Shown here piece by piece: positions 1 to 9,541 of a stretch of DNA of 64,000 bases; the stretch's first letter is position 1; the number at the start of each line of letters is the position of its first letter. The stretch lies in NCBI GenBank assembly GCA_017792365.1, contig CP051229.1, forward strand, positions 1,364,001 through 1,428,000, written 5' to 3'. The notes beneath the pieces are model-generated. The model was not told the origin of the DNA and made no database searches. It saw only the letters and a list, made by a program, of their open reading frames with translations. The position numbers and the translations under genes are program-made. The DNA comes from Hyphomonas sp. Lineage in GTDB: Bacteria > Pseudomonadota > Alphaproteobacteria > Caulobacterales > Hyphomonadaceae.

Positions 1-2
1 AC

Positions 3-815
3 ATTCGCAACCGCGAGGACGTCGACAGGGCGATCGCGAATTGTCAGCTGGTCATCAACCTGGCGGCAGAGCATCAGGATAACGTCCGACCGCTCTCGCT
101 CTATACAGATGTCAACGTGACCGGCGCCAGCATCCTGTGTGAGGCCGCCGAGGCGGCTGGCGTCAACCGCATTCTCTTCACCTCCTCGGTCGCCGTTTAT
201 GGAAGCCAGCCCCGGCCGATGGATGAAGAAACCAGCCACGACTACTTCAACGAATATGGCCGAACGAAGCACCTCGCCGAAGGCGTATTCCACGACTGGC
301 TTGAGCGAGGCTCCGAACGTCAGCTGACCGTCCTGCGTCCCACCGTCGTGTTCGGCCCCGGCAATCGCGGCAATGTCTACAACTTCCTCCGCCAGTTGAA
401 GCATGGACCCCGGGTGCGCATCGGCGACGGCCGCAACGTGAAGTCGATGGCCTACGTCGAGAACATTGCAGCCTTCATCGCCTTCCTCGTGCGGCGGCCC
501 GTGAGATACGAGGTCTTCAATTACGCAGACAAACCGGACTGCAACGTTCGCGAACTGATCGCTCACATCGACGCCGCGCTGGGCAGGCCGCAGAACGCCC
601 GGCTCACCATTCCCTACCCGGTCGGCCTGTTGATGGGGTACGGTTTCGACGCGCTCGGTTTCGTACTCCGCCGCCCGCTTCCGATCAGCGGCGTGAGGAT
701 CCGCAAGCTGTGCTCACCTTCAGAAATCAACGCCGAGCGCGCCTTCGCCACAGGCTTCATCGCGCCCGTTGATCTCCGCGCCGGCCTCACAGACATGATC
801 AACAATCAGGTCTAG
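3..815 (+). CDS. NAD-dependent epimerase/dehydratase (extended SDR), 5' end outside window
   Basis: Only the C-terminal ~270 residues are present: the frame is open from base 3 and runs through LAAEHQDNVRPLSLY, so the GTG at 117 is internal. It is an extended short-chain dehydrogenase acting on a nucleotide sugar in the cytoplasm. Visible motifs are the Ser strand ILFTSSVAVYG and the Tyr-x3-Lys pair in NEYGRTKHLAE, followed by the substrate-domain strand RPTVVFGPGNRGN. The Rossmann glycine motif lies off the left edge. The exact reaction (epimerase, dehydratase or reductase) cannot be told from this part. It ends 8 bp before the convergent methyltransferase gene. Family assignment is firm; substrate is unknown. 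Confidence 0.88.
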   Translation: MRNREDVDRAIANCQLVINLAAEHQDNVRPLSLYTDVNVTGASILCEAAEAAGVNRILFTSSVAVYGSQPRPMDEETSHDYFNEYGRTKHLAEGVFHDWLERGSERQLTVLRPTVVFGPGNRGNVYNFLRQLKHGPRVRIGDGRNVKSMAYVENIAAFIAFLVRRPVRYEVFNYADKPDCNVRELIAHIDAALGRPQNARLTIPYPVGLLMGYGFDALGFVLRRPLPISGVRIRKLCSPSEINAERAFATGFIAPVDLRAGLTDMINNQV

Positions 816-823
816 CGCGGCGA

Positions 824-1564
824 TCAGCGCCTCAGGATCACGACGCGCATCCAGCACTCCCGGAAGAGCCAGTAAACGCCCGGCGCAGCGTTCGCGACAG
901 CGGCGATGATCCGCCCGCGTTTCTTGGGAAAGTGTCTCAGGTACGACCGCTCCGCATACTCCATCCGCCCGAAGCGCGCGCCAAACTGCCGTTCCAGTTC
1001 CTTGCGGGAAAGATAGTTGGTCGAGCTGTCGAGATAGGCGCGGTTCTCGCTAACCACCTGTCGCCATCCAAGCCCGCGCTGCCTGCCGGTCCTGACGCCC
1101 GCGATCGCCCATAACGACAGCCAGGCCCTGCTGCGGATGATCGATGCGAGCGGAACGAACACATGCGGTTCGATCAGCATGTAGCGCGATGGAAAGATAT
1201 GCAGACACACACCGTCCGGCTTTAAGACGCGCCGCATCTCGTCGAGCACAGCCGGATAATCCTGCACATGCTCCATGACCTGATTGCTGACCACGAAGTC
1301 AAACTCCGCATCCTGAAACGGCAGCCGATAAGGCGTCTCGATCAGCCGGATACGTCCCTCATCGCTCAATTCGCCAACCAGAGGGCCGGGCTTGAAGCCG
1401 AGATCGCAGCCATAACTGTCCAGCCCGAGCGCCATCCAGTCGGCGACGGTCTCCCCATTGCCGCAGCCAAGATCAAGCAGCCGGTCGCCCGCTTGGGGCG
1501 ACCGGCCTAAACCACGACCTGCATCCGACAGGATCTGTTGCTGGAGTTTGGCGACATAGCTCAT
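824..1564 (-). CDS. class I SAM-dependent methyltransferase
   Basis: A 246-residue protein with a Methyltransf_11-type Rossmann core. The SAM-binding motif I reads LLDLGCGNGE at about residues 29-38, the acidic loop after strand 2 is at YGCDLGF, and the motif DAEFDFVVSNQVMEHV marks strand 4 around residue 86-100. Residues VLKPDGVCLHIFP follow as the usual post-motif strand. No signal peptide or membrane segment is obvious. Sitting in a polysaccharide locus beside a sugar epimerase and the initiating sugar transferase, it may methylate a sugar or lipid-linked glycan; this is inference. The ATG at 1564 is the first in frame. Confidence 0.85.
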   Translation of the reverse strand: MSYVAKLQQQILSDAGRGLGRSPQAGDRLLDLGCGNGETVADWMALGLDSYGCDLGFKPGPLVGELSDEGRIRLIETPYRLPFQDAEFDFVVSNQVMEHVQDYPAVLDEMRRVLKPDGVCLHIFPSRYMLIEPHVFVPLASIIRSRAWLSLWAIAGVRTGRQRGLGWRQVVSENRAYLDSSTNYLSRKELERQFGARFGRMEYAERSYLRHFPKKRGRIIAAVANAAPGVYWLFRECWMRVVILRR

Positions 1565-1722
1565 GAGCGGCGTCCATCGCCGGCGGCCCGAGCTTGTGAG
1601 CCATCAGACACGGCCGCCTTCGCGACACCGGTCGCAACCATACGAATGCTGGATCGGCGCGCGCCTATGTCCGGCACCTGTCGCTAGCGGGCGGCGGTGA
1701 CTGTGCTGCCTGATCCAACTGC

Positions 1723-3048
1723 CTACTTCGCCCCGTGCCCGTTCACCACGACCTTCACCGTCTTGCACAGCACCAGAAGATCAAGCCAAAGCGAGAAGTG
1801 CTTTATGTAAAAGAAATCGTACTGCAGCTTTACAGCCGCCTCCTCGAGCGTGGTGACATGCCCCTGGTTGACCTGCGCCCACCCGGTAAGCCCGGGCCGC
1901 ACCGTATGCCGGTACCTGTAGAATGGGATATGCTCGCTATACCACTGGGATAGCGGAACAGCCTCCGGGCGCGGACCGATCCAGCTCATCTGGCCGCGCA
2001 GGATGTTGAGGATCTGCGGCAGTTCATCGATCCGGGTGCGTCGGAGAATCCTGCCCATGGCGGTGATGCGCGCATCACGCTCCTGGGTCATCAGCGAGCC
2101 GATCTCCTCAGCCTCATCGACCAGCCGCATCGACCGAAACTTGTAAACAGTGAACCGCTTGCCGCCCTGTCCAATGCGCTCCTGACGGAACAGCGCAGGG
2201 CCCTTGCTCTCGATCCGGATCGCCGCCCCGATCAGCAGAAGGAAAGGCGCAGTGAACACCAGGACCGCCAGCGCGAGAATTCTATCAAGGAAGACCTTCA
2301 CGCCGGCATAAACAACATCCGGCAACAGCGACCCGAGGCGCGTCTCCGACAACCGCTCAACAACGACCCGCCCCGTCAGCGACTCCAGCAGCTGGCGGGA
2401 ATCGTAAATCGGCCGCCCGCTCAATGCGCAATCCGTGACGAAGTCCTCCCAGGCACGGTCCAGCTGCTGGCGAAGGTCCACGACAACAGGCGTCGCATCG
2501 CCCGGATCCGCGCTGGCGCTCGACAACGTGCTGCAGTTTACCAGCCCCAGGTGCTGAAGCGCCTCTGTCTCAACCCCGGGAACAATCGAGAGGTTCGGCC
2601 GCCCCCATCGCCGCGCGGCGAGAAAGATCACGTAGAAGAATGCAACCGTGAGCACAAAGCTGGTGAGAACCAGGAACCGGCTATAGTCGATCCGCATCAT
2701 GAAGAAGATCAGCATCGTGAATCCGTAGGATCCAACGAAGATCGGCAGGATGAAGCTCGACGCCCTCACGCCCGGATACTCGGAAAGCTTGCGAACGAAG
2801 AAGTAGCCAAGCGCCATCGCCCACCCCATCCCGATGAGCGAGGCTTCGACGTTGACCATCGGACCCAGCACGTCGATCAGCGCCTGATACAGCAGAGCAG
2901 GCAGGGCGACCGCCACAAACAGTCCGACGAACAACTGGACGCCGATGCCGCTCGTATAGCGAAGGAAGGCTGACGCGGCCGCAGACTTCGTGGCGACGCG
3001 TCCACGCAGAGCAGCAAGATCCAAAGTTGTCAGCTCGTTGAGGTTCAC
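1723..3048 (-). CDS. polyprenyl-phosphate sugar-1-phosphate transferase (initiating glycosyltransferase)
   Basis: A 441-residue polytopic membrane protein of the bacterial sugar transferase family (WbaP/ExoY type, PF02397). The N-terminal half has about four hydrophobic segments (roughly residues 35-60, 70-85, 95-115, 125-145), and a further one near 255-280 leads into the catalytic domain. Family hallmarks are visible: ALFRQERIGQGGKRFTVYKF, the RIDELPQILNILRGQMSWIG stretch, GPRPE, and RYRHTVRPGLTGWAQVNQG. These enzymes load a hexose- or HexNAc-1-phosphate onto undecaprenyl phosphate at the inner membrane and so start repeat-unit synthesis. Which sugar it uses cannot be read from the sequence. 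The gene is monocistronic-looking, with 195 bp before galE. Confidence 0.9.
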   Translation of the reverse strand: MNLNELTTLDLAALRGRVATKSAAASAFLRYTSGIGVQLFVGLFVAVALPALLYQALIDVLGPMVNVEASLIGMGWAMALGYFFVRKLSEYPGVRASSFILPIFVGSYGFTMLIFFMMRIDYSRFLVLTSFVLTVAFFYVIFLAARRWGRPNLSIVPGVETEALQHLGLVNCSTLSSASADPGDATPVVVDLRQQLDRAWEDFVTDCALSGRPIYDSRQLLESLTGRVVVERLSETRLGSLLPDVVYAGVKVFLDRILALAVLVFTAPFLLLIGAAIRIESKGPALFRQERIGQGGKRFTVYKFRSMRLVDEAEEIGSLMTQERDARITAMGRILRRTRIDELPQILNILRGQMSWIGPRPEAVPLSQWYSEHIPFYRYRHTVRPGLTGWAQVNQGHVTTLEEAAVKLQYDFFYIKHFSLWLDLLVLCKTVKVVVNGHGAK

Positions 3049-3243
3049 ATCAGGTCCCGCTCATCACCTGCACACTAGGAGCACTCGCCCAACGCGCGAA
3101 TTCAATCCGATCGCATTGTGTCACATGTAGCGAACTGGCTCCTGACTGTAGGTCAGTTTCACCAGACTGCCTACCGAATTGGCGCCCAGCAGGTCCGTTC
3201 GCCTGCACGTTCAGGTGCGGATTCGAAGCGCGTCAGGAGCGCT

Positions 3244-4233
3244 CTACTCGACGCCCCACGTCTTCCGGTGAAACGCCCAGGCGGACGACACGATCGTGTC
3301 GATGTCTGAAACCTTCGGCGTCCAGCCCAGCTTCTCGCGGCTCAGCGTCGTGTCGGCGTAAAGCGCGATGGCGTCCCCGGCGCGGCGCGGCGCAATCTCG
3401 TACGGAACCTTCCGCCCGGTCGCAGTTTCCACTGCCTTCAGCACCTCGAGCACCGTGCGTCCCTGCCCCGTGCCGAGATTGAGCTGCAGCTTCTGTTCGC
3501 CCTGCATCAGCTTGTCCGCCGCCAGGATATGCGCATCCGCAAGATCGGAGACATGGATGTAGTCGCGTTCGCACGAACCGTCGCGCGTCGGGTAATCATC
3601 GCCGAAGAACTTCATCGGCCCGCCACGGCCAATCGCTGCGCCGATTGCGTTCGGGATCAGGTGCGTCTCCGGGTCGTGCCGCTCGCCGGTCTCCGCATCG
3701 AGATCCGCCCCCGCCGCATTGAAATAGCGCAGCGCGGTAAACTTCAGCCCGTTCGCCTTCGATACGCTCTCGAGAATCTGTTCCGCCATCAGCTTGGAGC
3801 GCCCATAGACGCTCACCGGACGCTTCGGCTGGTCCTCGGTCAGAGGCAGTTTTTCGGGGTCGCCATAGATCGCGCAGGTCGAAGAGAACACGAACTTGTC
3901 GACGCCCTCTTCCATCATCACCCGCACAAGGTTCAGGACGCCGGCGACGTTGTTGTCGTAATACATGAGCGGCTTGGCTTCGCTCTCGCCGACCTCGATT
4001 TTGGCCGCGAAGTGCATCACCGCATCCGGCTTGTACTCCCGGATCGCCGCGCGAACCGCCTCAGCGTCGCGGATATCGCCCTCAACCAGCGGTCCCCACT
4101 TCACGCTGTCGGCATGCCCGGTCGAAAGGTTGTCGAACACGATTGGCTCGCGGCCTTCGCGGTGCAGCGCCTTGGCGGCGTGTGAACCGATATACCCGGC
4201 TCCGCCCGCAACCAGAACACGCTGTGCCTTCAT
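3244..4233 (-). CDS. galE: UDP-glucose 4-epimerase
   Basis: A 329-residue extended SDR with full family length. The NAD-binding motif GGAGYIGSH is at residues 11-19, the catalytic Ser lies in VFSSTCAIYGDP, and Tyr-x3-Lys is in YGRSKLM. The segment KFTALRYFNAAGAD is typical of GalE, as is the C-terminal pattern around TLSREKLGWTPK. It interconverts UDP-glucose/UDP-galactose (or the N-acetyl forms) in the cytoplasm and supplies galacto-configured sugars to the surrounding polysaccharide genes. ATG at 4233 is the clear start. It is followed 113 bp upstream on the same strand by glmM. Confidence 0.92.
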   Translation of the reverse strand: MKAQRVLVAGGAGYIGSHAAKALHREGREPIVFDNLSTGHADSVKWGPLVEGDIRDAEAVRAAIREYKPDAVMHFAAKIEVGESEAKPLMYYDNNVAGVLNLVRVMMEEGVDKFVFSSTCAIYGDPEKLPLTEDQPKRPVSVYGRSKLMAEQILESVSKANGLKFTALRYFNAAGADLDAETGERHDPETHLIPNAIGAAIGRGGPMKFFGDDYPTRDGSCERDYIHVSDLADAHILAADKLMQGEQKLQLNLGTGQGRTVLEVLKAVETATGRKVPYEIAPRRAGDAIALYADTTLSREKLGWTPKVSDIDTIVSSAWAFHRKTWGVE

Positions 4234-4346
4234 GTCCCACCCTTAACCATCATCGCCCCAACGCACGTCCCGGCCAGCCTGTCCCGGCGCGCCACACAGG
4301 ACAACAGACCTGACATGCAGACGGGACAGATCGCGCAAGACCTGCG

Positions 4347-5804
4347 CTAGCGTTTGGTCCGCTTTGCAACCTTTCGGCCAGCCGCCTTGACGAGTTTGCC
4401 GCTCGCCGCCGCCGTCTTGCGGGGACGAGCAGCGCTCTTTGGCTCCGGTGCGCTGTCGCTCGCCTCAAGGGCCTCGATCACCAGCGCAATGGCGTCATCG
4501 ACCTGATCCTCGGAATCCGATTGCGCCATCACCCGCAGCTTCGGCTCAGTGCCGGATTTCCGCACCAAAAGCTGACCGCGCGCGCCAAGCCGGCGCTCGG
4601 CCTCGGCGATCGCCGCCTTCACCTGCCGCCGCGCCAGCGGGTCTGAGCTGCCCTTGTATGGCCGGTTCACCAGCTTCTGCGGCGTCGGGTCGAACACATG
4701 CGCGATCTCCGACAGCGGACGCTCCTGCTCCACCATCACCGCCAGCACCTGAAGGGCGGCCAGAAGGCCATCCCCGGTCGTCGAGAAATCCGACAGGATG
4801 ATGTGCCCGGACTGCTCGCCGCCGACATTGATGCCAGCCTCTTTCATCCGGCCCACGACATAGCGATCACCGACCTTCGTGCGGTCCAGCCGCACGCCCA
4901 TGTCCTTCAGCTTCCACTCAAGCCCAAGGTTGGACATCACGGTCGCAACCACAGCCTTCTGGCTCAGCTTGCCCTTGTCCATCCAGTTCTGGGCGATCAC
5001 GCCCAGCAGCTGGTCGCCGTCAATAATCCGCCCGCGCTCGTCACACAGCACCACCCGGTCAGCGTCGCCATCCAGCGCGATGCCGATGTCCGCGCGATAC
5101 TTGTGAACCGCGTTGACCAGCGCATCCGTGTCGGTCGAGCCGACCTCCTGGTTGATGTTGAACCCGTTCGGATCAGTGCCGATCGGCAGCACTTCGGCGC
5201 CAAGCTCATAAAGAGCCTTGGGCGCCACCTTGTAGGCCGCGCCATTGGCGCAATCGATCACGATGCGCAGCCCGTTCAAGCGCAAACGCCGTGGGAACGT
5301 CGCCTTGACGATCTCCACATAGCGCGACTGAGCATCATCGACCCGCTTGGCCCGGCCGAGGTCAGGCGAAGCGGCAAGTCCCTCATCCAACGGCCGCCCC
5401 ATCAGCTCCTCGATAGCCATTTCGGCGTCGTCTGACAGCTTGAACCCGTCCGGCCCGAACAGCTTGATCCCGTTGTCGGCATAATGGTTGTGGGAAGCCG
5501 AAATCATCACGCCAAGATCGGCGCGCAGCGACCGCGTCAGCATCGCCACCCCCGGCGTCGGCAGCGGCCCGAACAGCACCACGTCCATGCCCTTGGCGGT
5601 AAAACCAGCCGTCAGGGCAGGCTCCAGCATATAGCCCGACAGACGCGTATCCTTGCCGATCACCACAAGATGGCGGCGCTGGTCGGCCTGCCGGAAATAG
5701 GTCGCAGCAGCCATGCCCAGCCGCATCCCCATTTCGGGCGTAACCGGCCATGAATTCGCCGTGCCGCGAATCCCATCCGTCCCGAAAATCTTGCGTTCGG
5801 ACAT
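4347..5804 (-). CDS. glmM: phosphoglucosamine mutase with basic C-terminal tail
   Basis: Converts glucosamine-6-phosphate to glucosamine-1-phosphate on the UDP-GlcNAc pathway. The phosphoserine loop is [18 protein letters not shown], the Mg-binding loop is [10 protein letters not shown], the sugar loop is GGEQSGHI, and the phosphate loop is [12 protein letters not shown]. Family members are about 445-450 residues; this one has 485 because of a ~45-residue tail rich in Lys, Arg, Ala and Pro (for example [20 protein letters not shown]). The ATG at 5804 is preceded by a GGGAG-type ribosome site; the TTG one codon earlier is less likely. It is divergent from glmS across 199 bp, so the two enzymes of the same pathway probably share a control region. 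Confidence 0.95.
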   Translation of the reverse strand: MSERKIFGTDGIRGTANSWPVTPEMGMRLGMAAATYFRQADQRRHLVVIGKDTRLSGYMLEPALTAGFTAKGMDVVLFGPLPTPGVAMLTRSLRADLGVMISASHNHYADNGIKLFGPDGFKLSDDAEMAIEELMGRPLDEGLAASPDLGRAKRVDDAQSRYVEIVKATFPRRLRLNGLRIVIDCANGAAYKVAPKALYELGAEVLPIGTDPNGFNINQEVGSTDTDALVNAVHKYRADIGIALDGDADRVVLCDERGRIIDGDQLLGVIAQNWMDKGKLSQKAVVATVMSNLGLEWKLKDMGVRLDRTKVGDRYVVGRMKEAGINVGGEQSGHIILSDFSTTGDGLLAALQVLAVMVEQERPLSEIAHVFDPTPQKLVNRPYKGSSDPLARRQVKAAIAEAERRLGARGQLLVRKSGTEPKLRVMAQSDSEDQVDDAIALVIEALEASDSAPEPKSAARPRKTAAASGKLVKAAGRKVAKRTKR

Positions 5805-6003
5805 CAAACTCTACTCCCTCAACCTTCCAGCCGATTGGCGCCACATCCAGCACGCATTAGCCAGATACCGCCCTGACATTGTGAGATTCGTGACGCAGGG
5901 CGCCCGAGTTGTGCAATGTCGTAGACGACCGGGCGACGGTAAACGACCCAATTCGCGCCCGGGCAAGCCCTGTCGTTAAGCTGCTTACGTGTACGAGGCA
6001 TAA

Positions 6004-7833
6004 ATGTGTGGAATTATTGGGATTCTTGGCAACCAGCCGGTCGCGCTCGATCTCGTGGAATCCCTGCGCCGCCTGGAATACCGCGGCTATGATTCGGCTG
6101 GCGTCTGCCTTCTGCATGACAATGAACTCACCCGCCTGCGCGCGCCGGGCAAATTACAGAACCTCAATACGCTCGTTGCAAAAGCCGAGCTCCCCGGCGT
6201 CATCGGCATCGGCCACACCCGCTGGGCCACGCACGGCAAGGCCAACGAATCCAACGCCCACCCGCACGCCGCCGGCCGGGTCGCCATCGTCCACAACGGC
6301 ATCATCGAAAACTTCCGCGAACTGCGTGAAGAGCTGCAGCGCGAAGGCCGCAGCTTCAACACCGAAACCGACAGCGAAGTCATCGCCCATCTCATCGATT
6401 TCGGCCTCGAACAGGGCCTCGCGCCGAAGGAAGCGATGCACAAGGCGCTCGGCAAGCTCCGCGGCGCCTTCGCCATCGCCGCCATCATCTCCGACCAGCC
6501 CGACCTGATCCTCGCCGCCCGCAAGGGGTCCCCGCTCGTCATCGGCGTCGGCGACGGCCAGATGTATGTCGGCTCGGACGCCCTCGCCGTTGCACCCTTC
6601 ACCGACCGCGTCATCTACCTCGACGATGGCGACTGGGCTGTCGTCTCGCGCGCCGGCGCCGAGATCTTCGATGAAGCCGGCAAGCCGGCCGACCGCGCCA
6701 CCCATATCGTGCAGGGCGCAGGCGCCGCCGCCGAAAAAGGCAACCACCGCCACTTCATGCAGAAGGAAATCTACGAGCAGCCCGACTTCATCGGCCGCAC
6801 GCTCTCCGCCTACATCGACGCCTTCGCGCACACCGTCGCCCTGCCCGCCGACGCCCGCAACAATATCGACTTCGCCAAGATCGACCGCATCCAGATCGTC
6901 GCCTGCGGCACGGCCTTCTACGCAGGCCTCGTCGCCCGCTACTGGTTCGAGCAGATCGCCGGCATCGGCGCCGACGCCGACATCGCCTCCGAATTCCGCT
7001 ACCGCTCGCCGGTCCTATCCCCCAACACGCTGGCGATCTTCGTCACGCAGTCCGGCGAAACCGCCGACACGCGCGCGGCGCTCGACTATTGCAAGTCGAA
7101 AGGCGTCCAGACCGCCGCAGTCGTCAACGTGCTGACCTCAACCATCGCCCGCGAATGCGACATCGTCCTGCCGACCCATGCCGGAGTCGAGATCGGCGTC
7201 GCCTCGACGAAGGCCTTCACCGCCCAGCTCTGCACCCTGCTCGCAACCGCCATCGCCGCAGCCCGCGCTCGCCAGGCCATCACCGCCGAACAGGAAGCCG
7301 AACACGTCCAGGCCATGCTGGAACTCCCCCGCATCGTCGCCGACGCCCTGAAGACCGAAGAAGACGTGCAAGCGCTGGCCGTCGAACTCGCCAAGGCGCG
7401 CGACGTCCTCTACCTCGGGCGCGGCCACTACCCGATCGCCCTTGAAGGCGCGCTCAAGCTCAAGGAAGTCTCCTACATCCACGCAGAAGGCTACGCCTCC
7501 GGTGAGCTCAAGCACGGCCCCATCGCGCTGATCGATGAGGAAACCCCGGTCGTCATGACCGCGCCCTACGACGAGCTGTTCGAGAAATCCCTCTCAAACC
7601 TCGAGGAAGTCTCTGCCCGCCACGGCCGCGTGCTGCTGGTGTCCGACCGCCCCGGTCTCGACAAGGCGAAGGATGCGCCCTGGGCGACCCTCGAAGTCCC
7701 GACCTGCGCATCGGTCATCCAGCCCATCGTCGCGGTCATCCCGCTCCAGCTCCTCGCCTACCATGTGGCGGTCGAGAAGGGCACCGACGTGGACCAGCCC
7801 CGCAACCTCGCGAAGTCCGTCACCGTCGAATAG
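6004..7833 (+). CDS. glmS: glutamine--fructose-6-phosphate aminotransferase (isomerizing)
   Basis: A full-length 609-residue GlmS. It begins MCGIIGILG, with the nucleophilic Cys exposed after Met removal for the Ntn-type glutaminase domain; GHTRWATHGK and HNGIIENFRELR are glutaminase motifs. Two SIS domains follow, with CGTAFYAG and FVTQSGETADTRAAL in the first and the end motif NLAKSVTVE in the second. It makes glucosamine-6-phosphate from fructose-6-phosphate and glutamine, the first step towards UDP-GlcNAc, lipid A, murein and the uronic-acid sugars encoded near 54-58 kb. It is divergent from glmM. No glmS ribozyme-like leader was recognised. Confidence 0.97.
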   Translation: MCGIIGILGNQPVALDLVESLRRLEYRGYDSAGVCLLHDNELTRLRAPGKLQNLNTLVAKAELPGVIGIGHTRWATHGKANESNAHPHAAGRVAIVHNGIIENFRELREELQREGRSFNTETDSEVIAHLIDFGLEQGLAPKEAMHKALGKLRGAFAIAAIISDQPDLILAARKGSPLVIGVGDGQMYVGSDALAVAPFTDRVIYLDDGDWAVVSRAGAEIFDEAGKPADRATHIVQGAGAAAEKGNHRHFMQKEIYEQPDFIGRTLSAYIDAFAHTVALPADARNNIDFAKIDRIQIVACGTAFYAGLVARYWFEQIAGIGADADIASEFRYRSPVLSPNTLAIFVTQSGETADTRAALDYCKSKGVQTAAVVNVLTSTIARECDIVLPTHAGVEIGVASTKAFTAQLCTLLATAIAAARARQAITAEQEAEHVQAMLELPRIVADALKTEEDVQALAVELAKARDVLYLGRGHYPIALEGALKLKEVSYIHAEGYASGELKHGPIALIDEETPVVMTAPYDELFEKSLSNLEEVSARHGRVLLVSDRPGLDKAKDAPWATLEVPTCASVIQPIVAVIPLQLLAYHVAVEKGTDVDQPRNLAKSVTVE

Positions 7834-8098
7834 GTCCCGCAACACGGTTAACGCCGCCTGCGCCCGATCAGCGCCCGCAATCTGAATCGCCCGCCCGCGA
7901 CGCGTTGCGCGCCATTGGTGCACGCGCGAGACGCAACTTAACCCTATCGCATTGATGTCTGGGTGAATTCGCTCGCACCCCGCCGCCGCCCCAAGTTACA
8001 AAACGGCACATCAATTGCTCGTCACGGGCAATGGATACGATACCGTGGGGCGAAAGCTGGCCCTGCACCCCGTACACGGGAATTGAGAGAGCGAACTG

Positions 8099-9541
8099 GT
8101 GCCAAGTATGCGAGAACTGTCCCGACAGGTCGGCAGGCTGTGCCTATTTGCGCTGATCGGCGCGCTCGCCTCGATCGTCCTGACCCTCCCGCTCATTGGC
8201 CTCAACATCCTCTCTGCCTCGATCGATCGCACCCAGATCACCGCTCACGTCGAGGAGGCCTTCGCTGAGGAAGACCTCGTTTTCGAGAACTTCCTCCGCA
8301 CCAACACCCATCTGGGTTCCCACCAGTTCAACGACTGCCTGATCCTGATGCAGCTGGTCGATGACCGCTCGCCCGCCGTCCAGCGCGCCCTGTCGCCGCT
8401 GTCATGGTCGGCCCAGGGAACCGGGAGCAATCTCCCGCAGAACGCCAGCGGATCGATGTGCGAGAAACTGCACGACTTCGTCGACGGCACCAACGTGCCC
8501 GCGGTCGAGGACAAGGAGCCCTACCACCGCTACCTCCACGGCCACACGGCGCTGGCCGGCGTCGCCCTCTCGATCCTGCCGCTCAACCTCGTGCGCCATC
8601 TCTTCAGCTTCGTGATGTGCATCGCCGTCGTCGGCCTCCTCGTCGCCGCCATTCACCGCGCCGCCAGCGCTGCCACGCAGCAGACGCTGGTCCGCTCGCT
8701 CGACGTCGCAACGGTCGGCATCGGCCTCATGCTCTTCTTCGGCCTGCAATACTTCAGCCCGTCCCTGTCGCACTTCCCGTCCGACGTCATCCTCATCGGC
8801 TACATGGCGTGCGTTCTCCTGTTCGACTTCTCGACCTGGAAGCTGTGGCGGCTCGCAGCCCTCCACGGCGCCTTCGGCGTTCTCACCGCCTACTTCGAGT
8901 TTCTCACCGGCGGCATTCCGCTCGGCCTGTCGCTGATCTTCATCGGCTTCGCTGCCCACGGCCTGCGCGATCCGAGCTACGACGCGCTCTCCCGGGCGCT
9001 CGGCGCCGCCACGGCCTTCGTCACCGGCGTCGTCGGCGCATTCGTCACCAAGCTCGCCATGACCGTCGCCGTCTTCGGCCCGGCCGTCATCACCGAATTC
9101 CTTTACGGTCTCGCCCGCCGCACCGTCGGCGACGAGAGCACCGGCAGCGTCTACCCATGGGATGCGGCCCGCGCCATCGCCATCGGCGCCTACGATGTCG
9201 GCTCGGGCTGGTGGGCGCTCGGCTTCCTCATGCTGGCCGCCAGCAGCCTGATCTTCGTCTACACGCTGTTCCGCGTCTGGCAGACCCGCAAGTCAGGCGC
9301 GCCGGACTCCAGAATTATCCTTCTGATCCTCGGCGCGCTCAGCGTTTACCTTTGGTGGGCTGTATTTTCCCAGCACACGGTGCAACACTTCTTCTTCATG
9401 GCGCGGATTGGTGTTGGTCCGATTATTGCCAGTGCACTGCTGGCGGCGACGATGTTCCATAAACCACTCGTGGCGAGCCTGCGCCATGCGTTGCGCTTCG
9501 GACCACCAGCTCCGAAGCTTCAGGAGGAGCAACCCTCGTGA
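8099..9541 (+). CDS. polytopic membrane protein, possible GtrC-like glycosyltransferase
   Basis: I do not recognise a named family. The 480-residue protein has a N-terminal membrane segment (about residues 12-38), a hydrophilic extracytoplasmic-looking region of ~110 residues with the pattern HLGSHQFNDCLILMQL, and then about nine more hydrophobic segments. Its stop overlaps the start of the next gene (GTGA, 9538-9541), and that gene in turn overlaps a GtrA gene. GT2 plus GtrA plus a large unrelated membrane protein is the layout of gtr O-antigen glucosylation operons, where the third protein is the periplasmic glycosyltransferase. That role is inference from context. Start is GTG 8099 (GAGAG upstream) or ATG 8108. 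Confidence 0.6.
   Translation: MPSMRELSRQVGRLCLFALIGALASIVLTLPLIGLNILSASIDRTQITAHVEEAFAEEDLVFENFLRTNTHLGSHQFNDCLILMQLVDDRSPAVQRALSPLSWSAQGTGSNLPQNASGSMCEKLHDFVDGTNVPAVEDKEPYHRYLHGHTALAGVALSILPLNLVRHLFSFVMCIAVVGLLVAAIHRAASAATQQTLVRSLDVATVGIGLMLFFGLQYFSPSLSHFPSDVILIGYMACVLLFDFSTWKLWRLAALHGAFGVLTAYFEFLTGGIPLGLSLIFIGFAAHGLRDPSYDALSRALGAATAFVTGVVGAFVTKLAMTVAVFGPAVITEFLYGLARRTVGDESTGSVYPWDAARAIAIGAYDVGSGWWALGFLMLAASSLIFVYTLFRVWQTRKSGAPDSRIILLILGALSVYLWWAVFSQHTVQHFFFMARIGVGPIIASALLAATMFHKPLVASLRHALRFGPPAPKLQEEQPS

Noticed and set aside
5808-6003. glmS ribozyme or GlmZ-type control between glmM and glmS
   Set aside because: No conserved ribozyme core could be seen in the 196 bp upstream of glmS.
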